A stretch of DNA of 15,578 nucleotides from an uncultured Collinsella sp. (lineage in GTDB: Bacteria > Actinomycetota > Coriobacteriia > Coriobacteriales > Coriobacteriaceae). Every line of letters begins with the position of its first letter. The stretch's first letter is position 1. Below, piece after piece: positions 7,248-13,554 of this stretch. The stretch is from positions 1 through 15,578 of the forward strand of contig CAADVA010000148.1 of assembly GCA_900752345.1 (NCBI GenBank), in the 5' to 3' direction. The notes below the pieces were generated by a model, which searched no databases, was not told where the DNA came from, and was given only the letters and a program-made list of their open reading frames with translations. Both the position numbers and the translations under genes were made by a program.

Positions 7248-7276
7248 CTTTATCAGCTCTACGTAAGTGCTGTCAA
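7248..7276 (-). promoter_or_regulatory. Sigma-70-type promoter of the rpmG-rplA operon
   Basis: On the minus strand there is a consensus -35 TTGACA (7276-7271) and a -10 candidate GATAAA (7254-7249, 16-nt spacing) or TAAAGT (18-nt spacing). The RNA would start about 45 nt before rpmG. The sequence around the -35 matches that of the tRNA-tuf promoter. Confidence 0.7.
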
Positions 7277-7420
7277 TGAAAACCTCGAATCAATTGGTTC
7301 TCGCTGGATCCATTCATATTTGGAACACATCAATGAAGCCAGCGAGATCTAATCGATCCCTCACGCTCGGCTTAAGAGCGAGCGAAGCGCAATCGTCAGG
7401 GAACAAGCCCCGCGTAGAAA

Positions 7421-7451
7421 AGAACCCGGCACCCTATAAGTGCCGGGTTCT
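7421..7451 (-). terminator. Rho-independent terminator after tuf
   Basis: An 11- to 12-bp GC-rich stem (7421-7431 with 7441-7451) is followed on the minus strand by TTTTCT. It lies about 30 nt past the tuf stop and separates tuf from the rpmG promoter. Confidence 0.85.
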
Positions 7452-7480
7452 CTCTAAGTCAGCTATATCAAAGAGCTAAT

Positions 7481-8671
7481 TTACTCAATGATCGTGGAAA
7501 CGATGCCCGAACCGACGGTGTGGCCACCCTCGCGGATAGCGAAGCGCAGGCCCTCCTCCATAGCGATCGGGTGAATGAGGTCGCCCTCGATGGTGATGTG
7601 GTCACCAGGCATAGCCATCTCGGTGCCCTCGGGCAGCTTGATCGTACCGGTAACGTCGGTGGTACGGAAGTAGAACTGAGGACGATAACCATCGAAGAAC
7701 GGGGTGTGACGGCCGCCCTCCTCCTTGGTCAGAACGTAGATCTCGCCGGTGAACTTGGTGTGCGGGGTAACCGAACCAGGCTTGCAGAGAACCTGGCCGC
7801 GCTCGATGTCCTCGCGCTTGATGCCGCGGAGCAGCAGACCGACGTTGTCGCCAGCCTCGCAGAAGTCCATGGACTTACGGAACATCTCGATACCGGTAAC
7901 GACGGTGTTCTGGGTATCCTTGATGCCGACGATCTCGACGGGCTCGTTGAGCTTGAGCTCACCGCGCTCGACACGGCCGGTAGCAACGGTACCACGGCCG
8001 GAGATGGTCATAACGTCCTCAACGGCCATCAGGAACGGGAGGTCGTTGTTACGAGCAGGCGTCGGGATGTACTCGTCGACGGCCTTCATGAGCTCGCGGA
8101 TAGCGTCCATCCACTTGGCGTCGCCCTCGAGAGCGCCCAGAGCGGAACCACGGATGACGGGGATATCGTCGCCGGGGAAATCGTACTCGGAGAGGAGCTC
8201 ACGGGTCTCCATCTCGACGAGGTCGATGAGCTCGTCATCGTCGACCATGTCGCACTTGTTCAGGAAGACGACGATGTAGGGAACGCCGACCTGACGGGCG
8301 AGCAGGATGTGCTCGCGAGTCTGAGCCATGGGGCCGTCGGTAGCGGCGATGACCAGGATAGCGCCGTCCATCTGAGCAGCACCGGAGATCATGTTCTTGA
8401 CGTAGTCAGCGTGGCCCGGACAGTCAACGTGAGCGTAGTGACGGGCAGCAGTCTCGTACTCGACGTGGGAGACGGAGATCGTAATGCCGCGCTCGCGCTC
8501 CTCGGGAGCCTTGTCGATGTTCTCGAACGCAGTGAAGTCAGCCTTGCAGCCCTCGGTCTCAGAGAGAACCTTGGTGATGGCGGCGGTCAGCGTGGTCTTG
8601 CCGTGGTCGACGTGACCAATGGTGCCGATGTTAACATGCGGCTTAGTGCGCTCAAACTTCTCTTTGGCCAT
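7481..8671 (-). CDS. tuf: Translation elongation factor Tu
   Basis: EF-Tu delivers aminoacyl-tRNA to the ribosome in a GTP-dependent way. The protein is 396 aa, full length, with all GTPase motifs: GHVDHGKT (19-26), the switch region ERERGITI (58-65), DCPGH (83-87) and NKCD (138-141), then beta-barrel domains 2 and 3 ending in EGGHTVGSGIVSTIIE. GAGGAGGG lies about 5 nt before the ATG. It is preceded by tRNA-Met, tRNA-Thr and tRNA-Tyr and is probably co-transcribed with them from 9078-9107, as at the enterobacterial tufB locus. No fusA neighbour is present. Confidence 0.98.
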   Translation of the reverse strand: MAKEKFERTKPHVNIGTIGHVDHGKTTLTAAITKVLSETEGCKADFTAFENIDKAPEERERGITISVSHVEYETAARHYAHVDCPGHADYVKNMISGAAQMDGAILVIAATDGPMAQTREHILLARQVGVPYIVVFLNKCDMVDDDELIDLVEMETRELLSEYDFPGDDIPVIRGSALGALEGDAKWMDAIRELMKAVDEYIPTPARNNDLPFLMAVEDVMTISGRGTVATGRVERGELKLNEPVEIVGIKDTQNTVVTGIEMFRKSMDFCEAGDNVGLLLRGIKREDIERGQVLCKPGSVTPHTKFTGEIYVLTKEEGGRHTPFFDGYRPQFYFRTTDVTGTIKLPEGTEMAMPGDHITIEGDLIHPIAMEEGLRFAIREGGHTVGSGIVSTIIE

Positions 8672-8725
8672 AAAGCCCTCCTCTTAACAGGTCGTCCCCG
8701 GACGGGACTTTGCCTTTATACCATA

Positions 8726-8756
8726 GTGGCCTCTCAACATACTATTGAGAAGCCAC
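8726..8756 (-). promoter_or_regulatory. Hairpin in the tuf leader
   Basis: Arms 8726-8737 and 8745-8756 form a 12-bp stem on the minus-strand RNA (one G-U pair), with a 7-nt loop. It lies 11 nt past the tRNA-Met 3' end and is not followed by a U tract. It could guide processing between tRNA and tuf mRNA, or regulate tuf. A -10-like TATAAA follows on the minus strand, but no matching -35 was found. Confidence 0.45.
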
Positions 8757-8767
8757 CGTGTTACCTA

Positions 8768-8844
8768 TGGTAGCGGTGACTGGATTCGAACCAGTGACGC
8801 CACGGGTATGAACCGTGTGCTCTAACCAACTGAGCTACACCGCC
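8768..8844 (-). tRNA. tRNA-Met (anticodon CAU, probably elongator)
   Basis: The 77-nt cloverleaf has acceptor GGCGGTG pairing with CACCGCT (first pair G-U), D-arm TAGCTCAG, anticodon CAT in TTCATAC, T-arm CTGGTTCGAATCCAG and encoded CCA. It lacks the C1-A72 mismatch of initiator tRNA. A lysidine-modified tRNA-Ile2 cannot be fully excluded. Confidence 0.93.
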
Positions 8845-8847
8845 GGA

Positions 8848-8923
8848 TGGAGCCTGCAACCAGACTTGAACTGGTGACCTCTTCGTTACCAACGAAGTGC
8901 TCTACCGACTGAGCTATACAGGC
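8848..8923 (-). tRNA. tRNA-Thr (anticodon GGU)
   Basis: The 76-nt cloverleaf has acceptor GCCTGTA pairing with TGCAGGC, anticodon GGT in loop TTGGTAA, T-arm CCAGTTCAAGTCTGG, discriminator T and encoded CCA. It is 3 nt from tRNA-Met. Confidence 0.95.
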
Positions 8924-8933
8924 ACTTGACGGG

Positions 8934-9015
8934 TGGGAGCTATAGGATTCGAACCTATGTAGGCAGAGCCAACGGGTTTACAGCCCGTCCCCATTAACCA
9001 CTCGGGCAAACTCCC
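8934..9015 (-). tRNA. tRNA-Tyr (anticodon GUA), no encoded CCA
   Basis: The 82-nt class II tRNA has acceptor GGGAGTT pairing with AGCTCCC, anticodon GTA in CTGTAAA, a long variable arm and T-arm TAGGTTCGAATCCTA. After discriminator A the DNA reads CCC, so the terminal CCA must be completed by the CCA-adding enzyme. It is the first tRNA of the operon. Confidence 0.94.
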
Positions 9016-9077
9016 AATCGTTCAAGTATCCGCAGGTTCTTTGGTCTTTTGGACCGCCGCCCCCGCGAACGAAAAAG

Positions 9078-9107
9078 ATAATACGATGCAACCTTGGGGG
9101 CTGTCAA
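9078..9107 (-). promoter_or_regulatory. Promoter of the tRNA-Tyr/Thr/Met-tuf operon
   Basis: On the minus strand there is a consensus -35 TTGACA (9107-9102), an 18-nt spacer and -10 TATTAT (9083-9078). It lies about 60 nt upstream of the tRNA-Tyr 5' end. Its flank GAGGTTTTC just before the -35 also occurs at the rpmG promoter. Confidence 0.78.
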
Positions 9108-9150
9108 CGAAAACCTCTAGATACACGGTGCCGGGCGTATCTATATGCCT

Positions 9151-9179
9151 TTGACCTGCGTTTTTGTTGAGTTTAGATA
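9151..9179 (+). promoter_or_regulatory. Rightward promoter-like sequence with no ORF behind it
   Basis: TTGACC (9151-9156), a 17-nt spacer and TAGATA (9174-9179) point right, divergent from the tRNA-tuf promoter with 43 nt between the two -35 boxes. No protein-coding frame follows before the repeat array, so any transcript would be non-coding. Confidence 0.45.
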
Positions 9180-9317
9180 TGAAGGGCGGTGGATTTCGCT
9201 ACGCTGGTGACATTTCCCAAGGGAACACTTTGGCACGGTGGAGTACGCCTACAGCATCGACCTTCGATAACGACCCTCTCGCACTATTACATAGGTCGCG
9301 ATCGAGCTTCCTTGGCT

Positions 9318-9391
9318 CGAACGAGCGTGGATAATCTCCTGCTTATGGGCTGTCCCCAAAGCTAAAGTGGCAGATTATCCACGCTCGTTCG
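9318..9391. repeat. Perfect 20-bp inverted repeat with 34-nt loop
   Basis: 9318-9337 is the exact reverse complement of 9372-9391 (arm AGATTATCCACGCTCGTTCG). The loop contains GGCTGTCCCCAAAG, which echoes the CTGTCCCC of the palindromic repeats at 1629 and 4502. No U tract follows, so it is not a typical terminator. It could be a stem of a structured RNA or a dormant mobile hairpin. Confidence 0.75.
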
Positions 9392-9440
9392 TCCGAATAT
9401 CCTCGCTCGATGAGGACGATCGACCCCACCCCGGCTTCCG

Positions 9441-9656
9441 TCTCGATCTGTAACAGTAAGAGGATTATTCCTCCCCTATCTGTTACAGATCGAGATGTTT
9501 CCCTGGCGGTCTCCCGTTTATCTAAATCTGTAACAACAAGAACGGTTTTCCGCCCCTTCGTGTTACAGATCGAGACATTCCCCGCCCAACCCGTCTTAAC
9601 ATCTCAATCTGTAACAGCTTGAAGACAAATACCGGTCTAGATGTTACAGATCAAGA
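9441..9656. repeat. Array of six 15-bp repeats in alternating orientation with 25-26 nt spacers
   Basis: Forward copies (TCTCGATCTGTAACA type) occur at 9441-9455, 9521-9535 and 9602-9616. Reverse copies (TGTTACAGATCGAGA type) occur at 9481-9495, 9561-9575 and 9642-9656. The 10-bp core ATCTGTAACA is identical in all six; only the outer 5 bp vary. The five spacers are 25, 25, 25, 26 and 25 nt and unrelated in sequence, giving a near-exact 40-bp period. Each forward/reverse pair could fold into a hairpin with a 25-nt loop. The array ends 46 nt from the 3' end of the GmrSD-like gene. Orientation alternates and no cas gene is present, so it is not a standard CRISPR. Its function is unknown. Confidence 0.88.
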
Positions 9657-9702
9657 TTGAATCGTTTGGGCTGAATGTCCCCAAGATATTGGCTGGCGGT
9701 CA

Positions 9703-11553
9703 CTAGAACTCAATCTCGTCAAAGTCAAAAGCTTTCAAAGTGAGTCCAACGAGCTTGTCTGTGCGCTCCTGAATCTGCTCGCCGGTCCAGGTATCCGTGT
9801 TTACCAACTCGTCGTTTAGGTTCAACCCGTTGCGATATCCAACATTCGCCCCGTAAACATCCTTGCGGTCTCGCTTGGTCACAAAGGGCATGTTGCTCAG
9901 CTTTGAGTTATACCCGGTGATGGTTAGATTACCAAGCGTGTGGACCTGTTTCTCCTGCACCTCAATCGCCTTAGACATGTCGCCGTCCGCAACCATCTTC
10001 ACCCATTCATCTGGAATGTTCTTGCCCTGAGGGAAGATATGCTCGATTGTCCAGACGTAGTTTCCGGAGGCGTATCGTTCCCAAAGTGGCTTCATCTCTT
10101 TCGTAACGCTCGGAGATGCGATAACAGTAAGGATGTAGCGCGTCATATCGGGATTGACGTCGTAAATCGGCCCCTCAAGACGTTCTTTGAAGGAAGCGTC
10201 GCTGGCAGACACATCGACGAGACGCTTCTTGATATACTCCGCGGCCGCAATGCCCTTGAGTCCCTCGCTTTCGAGGCTCTCACAAATACTGATGAAGAGT
10301 CTCTCAAGATCACGTGTGGGAGGTGTATCGGTGAGGTTGCGTCGGACAAAGAAGCAGACGAGGAGCTTAACAAGAAGCGCGAGGGTTTCATCTTTTAGCT
10401 CCAACTGGTTCTGCTTCTTGAAAAGGAACAACAGCATCAGGTAAGATGCGACACCCTGCGCTCTCGAAAGCTCCAAAAGCTGATGCGAAAGCTCGGAATC
10501 CGGGCCCTCTTGATCGAGTCCAATGATCTTCGAGTAGAGTGCGGAATTCTCGGTCAGCTCGTCCAGTACCTTAAGGGCGCCGTCATCGGCTTCCATCCGC
10601 TTCTCGTAGATTTTCAGAAGGTTGGAACGCGTGGCAACGGAACCGAGGGGGAGTTGGGAGCCAGATTCGCCGATAAATGGCTTGTTCACCTCCCGGCGGA
10701 AGGCATCGTAGTTCTGGCGGAAGAAGCGCTCCTGCGTCTTGTAGTCATCGCCGAGATTGTGGAGCACTTCCTGCCAGCGTTCAAAGTAATAGTCGAGCTG
10801 TCCGTCATCCACCCCGGCAACCTTGCCGAGAAGCATGTTCTTGATAAGGTCGACAGCGCTCAAGGGAACACCGCGGTTGTTAAGGGACGCGAACAAGGTG
10901 TAGGCGTCAGCATGGCTATCGACGGTAATCTGGACCACGACCGCCGAGCACACCAGCCTGCAGATATCAAGGAGGCAGCGAACGCACTCGATTCCGTCCC
11001 TGCCTCCGACGTCCTCACCCAGTCGATCGTAAAAGTAATTGAATGCCTTAGACATCTTTCTCAGACCAAGGAACTTCGGCTTTTGCATAACCGCATCTAG
11101 GCCGATATGTTCCTTCAAGATCCAGCGATAATCCTCAAGGTTATGATTTTGAACCTGAGGAATAACTCGTGTCATTGACTTGTCAGATTTCAAGATCAGA
11201 CGATTGCGCAGGGGTCGGATATCGTCCAACATCATGTCGTCATCGATAGAATCCTTATGCTCCATGATGCGAGTATAGAGGGCGGCAAGGAGAAGACTGA
11301 GCGTCGTCAGGCGTTGCTGGCCATCGATAACTTCATAGTGAATGGTATCCATCTTGGAATTCACAGTCCCGTTCACGACAATAAACGAGCCCAGAAAGTA
11401 GCCGGCGTCGTTTTGGGTGATATCGTCATAGAGATTCGCCCAATCGCGCTGATTCCAAGTGTATTCGCGCTGGTAACGAGGAATGTCATAGATTTTTAGC
11501 ATATCGGTCGACAAAATAATGGCAACCGTTGGGTCCTCTACGTTATTAATCAT
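9703..11553 (-). CDS. GmrSD-type single-chain DUF262/DUF1524 protein (putative type IV restriction)
   Basis: The N-terminal DUF262 domain (ParB-like nucleotidase fold) shows IPRYQREYTW (24-33) and DGQQRLTT (77-84), the motifs of GmrS-type nucleotide hydrolysis. The C-terminal DUF1524 HNH-nuclease domain shows IEHIFPQ (H505) and LGNLTITGYNSKLSN (~540-554). GmrSD enzymes cut modified DNA, classically glucosylated hydroxymethylcytosine of T-even phages; here both halves form one 616-aa chain. Substrate and activity are inferred. A TTG 15 nt upstream is in frame but forms part of the Shine-Dalgarno region (TTGAAAGGA), so ATG at 11551-11553, 6 nt after AAAGGA, was chosen; the adjacent ATG at 11554-11556 is the alternative. 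The gene stands alone, next to a tRNA att junction, a common place for defence genes. Confidence 0.87.
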   Translation of the reverse strand: MINNVEDPTVAIILSTDMLKIYDIPRYQREYTWNQRDWANLYDDITQNDAGYFLGSFIVVNGTVNSKMDTIHYEVIDGQQRLTTLSLLLAALYTRIMEHKDSIDDDMMLDDIRPLRNRLILKSDKSMTRVIPQVQNHNLEDYRWILKEHIGLDAVMQKPKFLGLRKMSKAFNYFYDRLGEDVGGRDGIECVRCLLDICRLVCSAVVVQITVDSHADAYTLFASLNNRGVPLSAVDLIKNMLLGKVAGVDDGQLDYYFERWQEVLHNLGDDYKTQERFFRQNYDAFRREVNKPFIGESGSQLPLGSVATRSNLLKIYEKRMEADDGALKVLDELTENSALYSKIIGLDQEGPDSELSHQLLELSRAQGVASYLMLLFLFKKQNQLELKDETLALLVKLLVCFFVRRNLTDTPPTRDLERLFISICESLESEGLKGIAAAEYIKKRLVDVSASDASFKERLEGPIYDVNPDMTRYILTVIASPSVTKEMKPLWERYASGNYVWTIEHIFPQGKNIPDEWVKMVADGDMSKAIEVQEKQVHTLGNLTITGYNSKLSNMPFVTKRDRKDVYGANVGYRNGLNLNDELVNTDTWTGEQIQERTDKLVGLTLKAFDFDEIEF

Positions 11554-11660
11554 CATGAGTCCTTTCAACCGGCTTGCTCACAAACGACGGAAAATCCTTG
11601 TCGCTCTTGACCTCTCAAGCCGAATTAAATCTAAACCATAGTAATACCCATGGGCTACAG

Positions 11661-11692
11661 GAAAGAGAGCCGTGCACGGCGCACGGTCTTTC
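11661..11692. repeat. Bulged 12-bp hairpin
   Basis: GAAAGA (11661-11666) pairs with TCTTTC (11687-11692), and CCGTGC (11670-11675) pairs with GCACGG (11681-11686). There is a 3-nt bulge and a 5-nt loop. No U tract follows on either strand, and its role is unknown. Confidence 0.5.
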
Positions 11693-11877
11693 GAGAAGCG
11701 GCATCGGAGCTCTCAGCGCTTTGGTCACTTTTCACCCTATCCCAGTTGTAGAGACAAAGCCCAAAAAACTCTAATGGAGACAGCAACTGTAGGCTTGGCT
11801 TTTCCCGCTTCATTGCACGCGTTTATTGACAATGACTATCGGTCGTAAAACACATCCAAATACAATTTCGATTTAAT

Positions 11878-11909
11878 TGTTGCATGTTTGTTGCGTGAGC
11901 TGTTGCATG
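11878..11909 (+). promoter_or_regulatory. Triplet of TGTTGCRTG direct repeats (putative integrase arm sites)
   Basis: TGTTGCATG, TGTTGCGTG and TGTTGCATG start at 11878, 11889 and 11901 (spacing 11 and 12 bp, about one helical turn each). The spacing is the same as in the TTGCACAC triplet on the other side of the tRNA fragment. Confidence 0.6.
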
Positions 11910-11956
11910 AGAAGGCAGCATCAGAGGCCATATCGCCTCTGATCTGCGGAAACTCA

Positions 11957-11999
11957 TGGAGCCAGTGACAGGAATCGAACCTGCAACCCACTGATTACA
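11957..11999 (-). other. 3' fragment of a tRNA-Thr(UGU) gene: probable attachment site and left element boundary
   Basis: The minus strand reads TGTAATCAGTGGG, then GTTGCAGGTTCGATTCC, then TGTCACTGGCTCCA: the anticodon TGT, the 3' anticodon stem, the T-arm, the acceptor strand and an encoded CCA. The 5' half (D-arm, acceptor GCCAGTG) is absent. Such a fragment next to an integrase gene is the usual duplicated core left by tyrosine recombinases. The CCA end points left, so the element lies to the right and an intact tRNA-Thr(UGU) is predicted at its far end. Confidence 0.82.
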
Positions 12000-12112
12000 T
12001 CGCTTTCCATTCTGGTTAATAGCGTCCATCTGCGACTATAGCGACCGTAACCTCGCCTTTTTCTTTCGTTTTCCGCTTATAGTCTCACTTGAGACGTCTC
12101 CGAAACAGTCAA

Positions 12113-12144
12113 ATTGCACACTCATTGCACACGCGATTGCACAC
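12113..12144 (+). promoter_or_regulatory. Triplet of ATTGCACAC direct repeats before the integrase gene
   Basis: Exact ATTGCACAC copies start at 12113, 12124 and 12136 (spacing 11 and 12 bp) and end immediately before the ribosome-binding site of the integrase gene. Phased direct repeats beside an att core are typical arm-type sites for the integrase N-terminal domain; they could also autoregulate int. Confidence 0.72.
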
Positions 12145-12153
12145 GGAGGGACA

Positions 12154-13359
12154 ATGGAAGAGAAATACACCACCTCGTCTATTTATAAGTTTAAGGACGA
12201 TCGCTGGCGCGCACAGTTCCCCTATTTGGAGAACGGCATCTGGCATAAGAAGACTCAGCTCTTGGAACATCGAGGGCGCGATAAAGGCAGAAGCCATAAG
12301 CATCGCGATGCCGCCATGCTCGAGGCCGAATCCATCCGCGCATCTCTCAATGAGAAGGCCACCGCAGAAGCAGCTAAACCCAAGGGGCTTGGTATCACCG
12401 TTTCAAAGCTCGTGACATGCTATATCGATATCGAGTGCGCGGACGTCGCGCGCTCCACGGCGACCGGATACCACGGCATGCTCCGCCGGAATATCGAACC
12501 GTATCTCGGTGATGTCCCATTGGAAGACCTTACGGAAGAGGATGTTCAGGAATGGATAACGGCGATCGCCTCAACCCACGCACGGTCCACCGCCTGCAAT
12601 TCCCTACGGTTGTTACGAGGCTCGCTCAAATATGGAATGCGAAAGAAATGGATTGACGAAAACGTGGCCTCTTGGGCAAAAGTCCCCAAAAATGAAGACG
12701 CGAACTACGGTCTACCGAATTCGCTTACAACCAAAGAGCGAACCAGGGTCTTGAACACTCTGAACGCCTCCATAGATATCCCAACGATGCTTGCAGCCAA
12801 GATGGCGCTCTACACGGGATTGCGGCGCGGCGAGCTCTGCGCCCTGAAATGGAAAAACGTGGACTTTAAATCCGCAACGATCCGAGTCGAGGCCGCGATT
12901 GGGCACACAGATAACGAGTTCTATATCAAGGGCCCCAAGAGCATTAGCAGCCGGCGCGCTATCCCCAACTGCCCGAAAGACCTTATGAAAGACCTTGCGA
13001 AGCGCGAGGCCGACATGAAGTTCGAATGCGCGAATCTGGGCGTTGAGTTCAGCGACGAACTGTTTGTCCTCGGCTTTCCGGACGGTTCCTTCTTGAAACC
13101 GCCCAGGATCAACGACGCTTGGCGGGCCCTGGCAAAGGCCTTGAAGCTCCATGGTGTCTTGAACAAGAACACCGTCACCTTCCACGACCTCAGGCACAGT
13201 TTTGCAACGTACGCCGTTTCCAACGGAATCGACCCGAGGACTCTCGCAAGCCTCATGGGGCACTCGAAGGCGTCGATGACACTCGACAGATACGCCAGTG
13301 CCGACCCAGCAGCTACCGCATCGGCTATGAGAACTCTTGGACGCTTATATAAAGAGTGA
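12154..13359 (+). CDS. int: Site-specific tyrosine recombinase (integrase)
   Basis: This 401-aa phage/ICE-type integrase catalyses insertion and excision of the element at tRNA-Thr(UGU). An N-terminal arm-binding-like domain (YKFKDDRWRAQFPYLENG, ~1-65) is followed by a SAM-like core-binding domain (TVSKLVTCYIDIE to ~170). The catalytic domain has TGLRRGE (R224), HDLRHSFATY (H344, R347), LMGHSK (H370) and the nucleophile Y380 in LDRYAS. The full R-H-R-H-Y set is present, so it should be active. GGAGG lies 4 nt before the ATG and directly follows the ATTGCACAC triplet. A terminator follows at 13399. Confidence 0.95.
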   Translation: MEEKYTTSSIYKFKDDRWRAQFPYLENGIWHKKTQLLEHRGRDKGRSHKHRDAAMLEAESIRASLNEKATAEAAKPKGLGITVSKLVTCYIDIECADVARSTATGYHGMLRRNIEPYLGDVPLEDLTEEDVQEWITAIASTHARSTACNSLRLLRGSLKYGMRKKWIDENVASWAKVPKNEDANYGLPNSLTTKERTRVLNTLNASIDIPTMLAAKMALYTGLRRGELCALKWKNVDFKSATIRVEAAIGHTDNEFYIKGPKSISSRRAIPNCPKDLMKDLAKREADMKFECANLGVEFSDELFVLGFPDGSFLKPPRINDAWRALAKALKLHGVLNKNTVTFHDLRHSFATYAVSNGIDPRTLASLMGHSKASMTLDRYASADPAATASAMRTLGRLYKE

Positions 13360-13398
13360 TTTGCTTCGTCGCAAGCAAAGAAGTCAACAGTGGCTCGG

Positions 13399-13423
13399 AG
13401 GCCCGGCTTTAACCGGGCCTTTT
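13399..13423 (+). terminator. Rho-independent terminator after int
   Basis: An 8-bp GC-rich stem (13399-13406 with 13413-13420) with a 6-nt loop is followed by a TTTT run and a further TTCTTG. It lies 40 nt past the int stop and isolates int from the excisionase gene. Confidence 0.88.
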
Positions 13424-13554
13424 CTTGTTGCCTCGACCCTTCAACGTCTTTTTTGTCCATAGCGTCCGCCCTGCCCGTACTTTGACGAATGCCGGCGGCG
13501 GCGTGTCAGACTGCGAAATAAGAGAAATCGGCAAATTCCAGAAAGGAGACCGAA

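Larger units (their letters stand above)
9016..9702. other. 687-nt gene-free region between the tRNA operon and the GmrSD-like gene
   Basis: No convincing ORF lies here. The region holds the leftward tRNA-tuf promoter, a rightward promoter-like sequence, small hairpins (TTCCC-AA-GGGAA at 9214-9225), a 20-bp perfect inverted repeat and the six-unit alternating repeat array. Each is listed separately. Confidence 0.7.
11554..11956. other. ~400-nt gene-free stretch upstream of the GmrSD-like gene
   Basis: No coding frame with a ribosome-binding site or recognisable protein was found. It contains a bulged hairpin (11661-11692), an isolated ATTGCACGC (11812-11820), a triplet of TGTTGCRTG repeats, and an 8-bp hairpin (11921-11928 with 11935-11942) just before the att fragment. 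The promoter of the GmrSD-like gene should lie here, but no clear hexamers were found. Confidence 0.55.

Noticed and set aside
7520..8773. 417-aa plus-strand open frame
   Set aside because: It is an antisense shadow of tuf, which has every EF-Tu motif on the other strand.
8848..8923. tRNA-Thr(GGU) as the source of the att fragment
   Set aside because: The att fragment matches a UGU-anticodon tRNA-Thr with acceptor CACTGGC; the GGU tRNA here differs in the T-arm and acceptor.
9441..9656. CRISPR array
   Set aside because: Repeats are 15 bp, alternate in orientation and number only six, spacers are 25-26 nt, and no cas gene is in the window.
11554..11568. TTG start 15 nt upstream of the chosen start of the GmrSD-like gene
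   Set aside because: The TTG lies within the Shine-Dalgarno stretch TTGAAAGGA and has no ribosome-binding site of its own.
11574..11774. 66-aa plus-strand frame in the region upstream of the GmrSD-like gene
   Set aside because: No ribosome-binding site and no recognisable sequence, and it crosses a hairpin.
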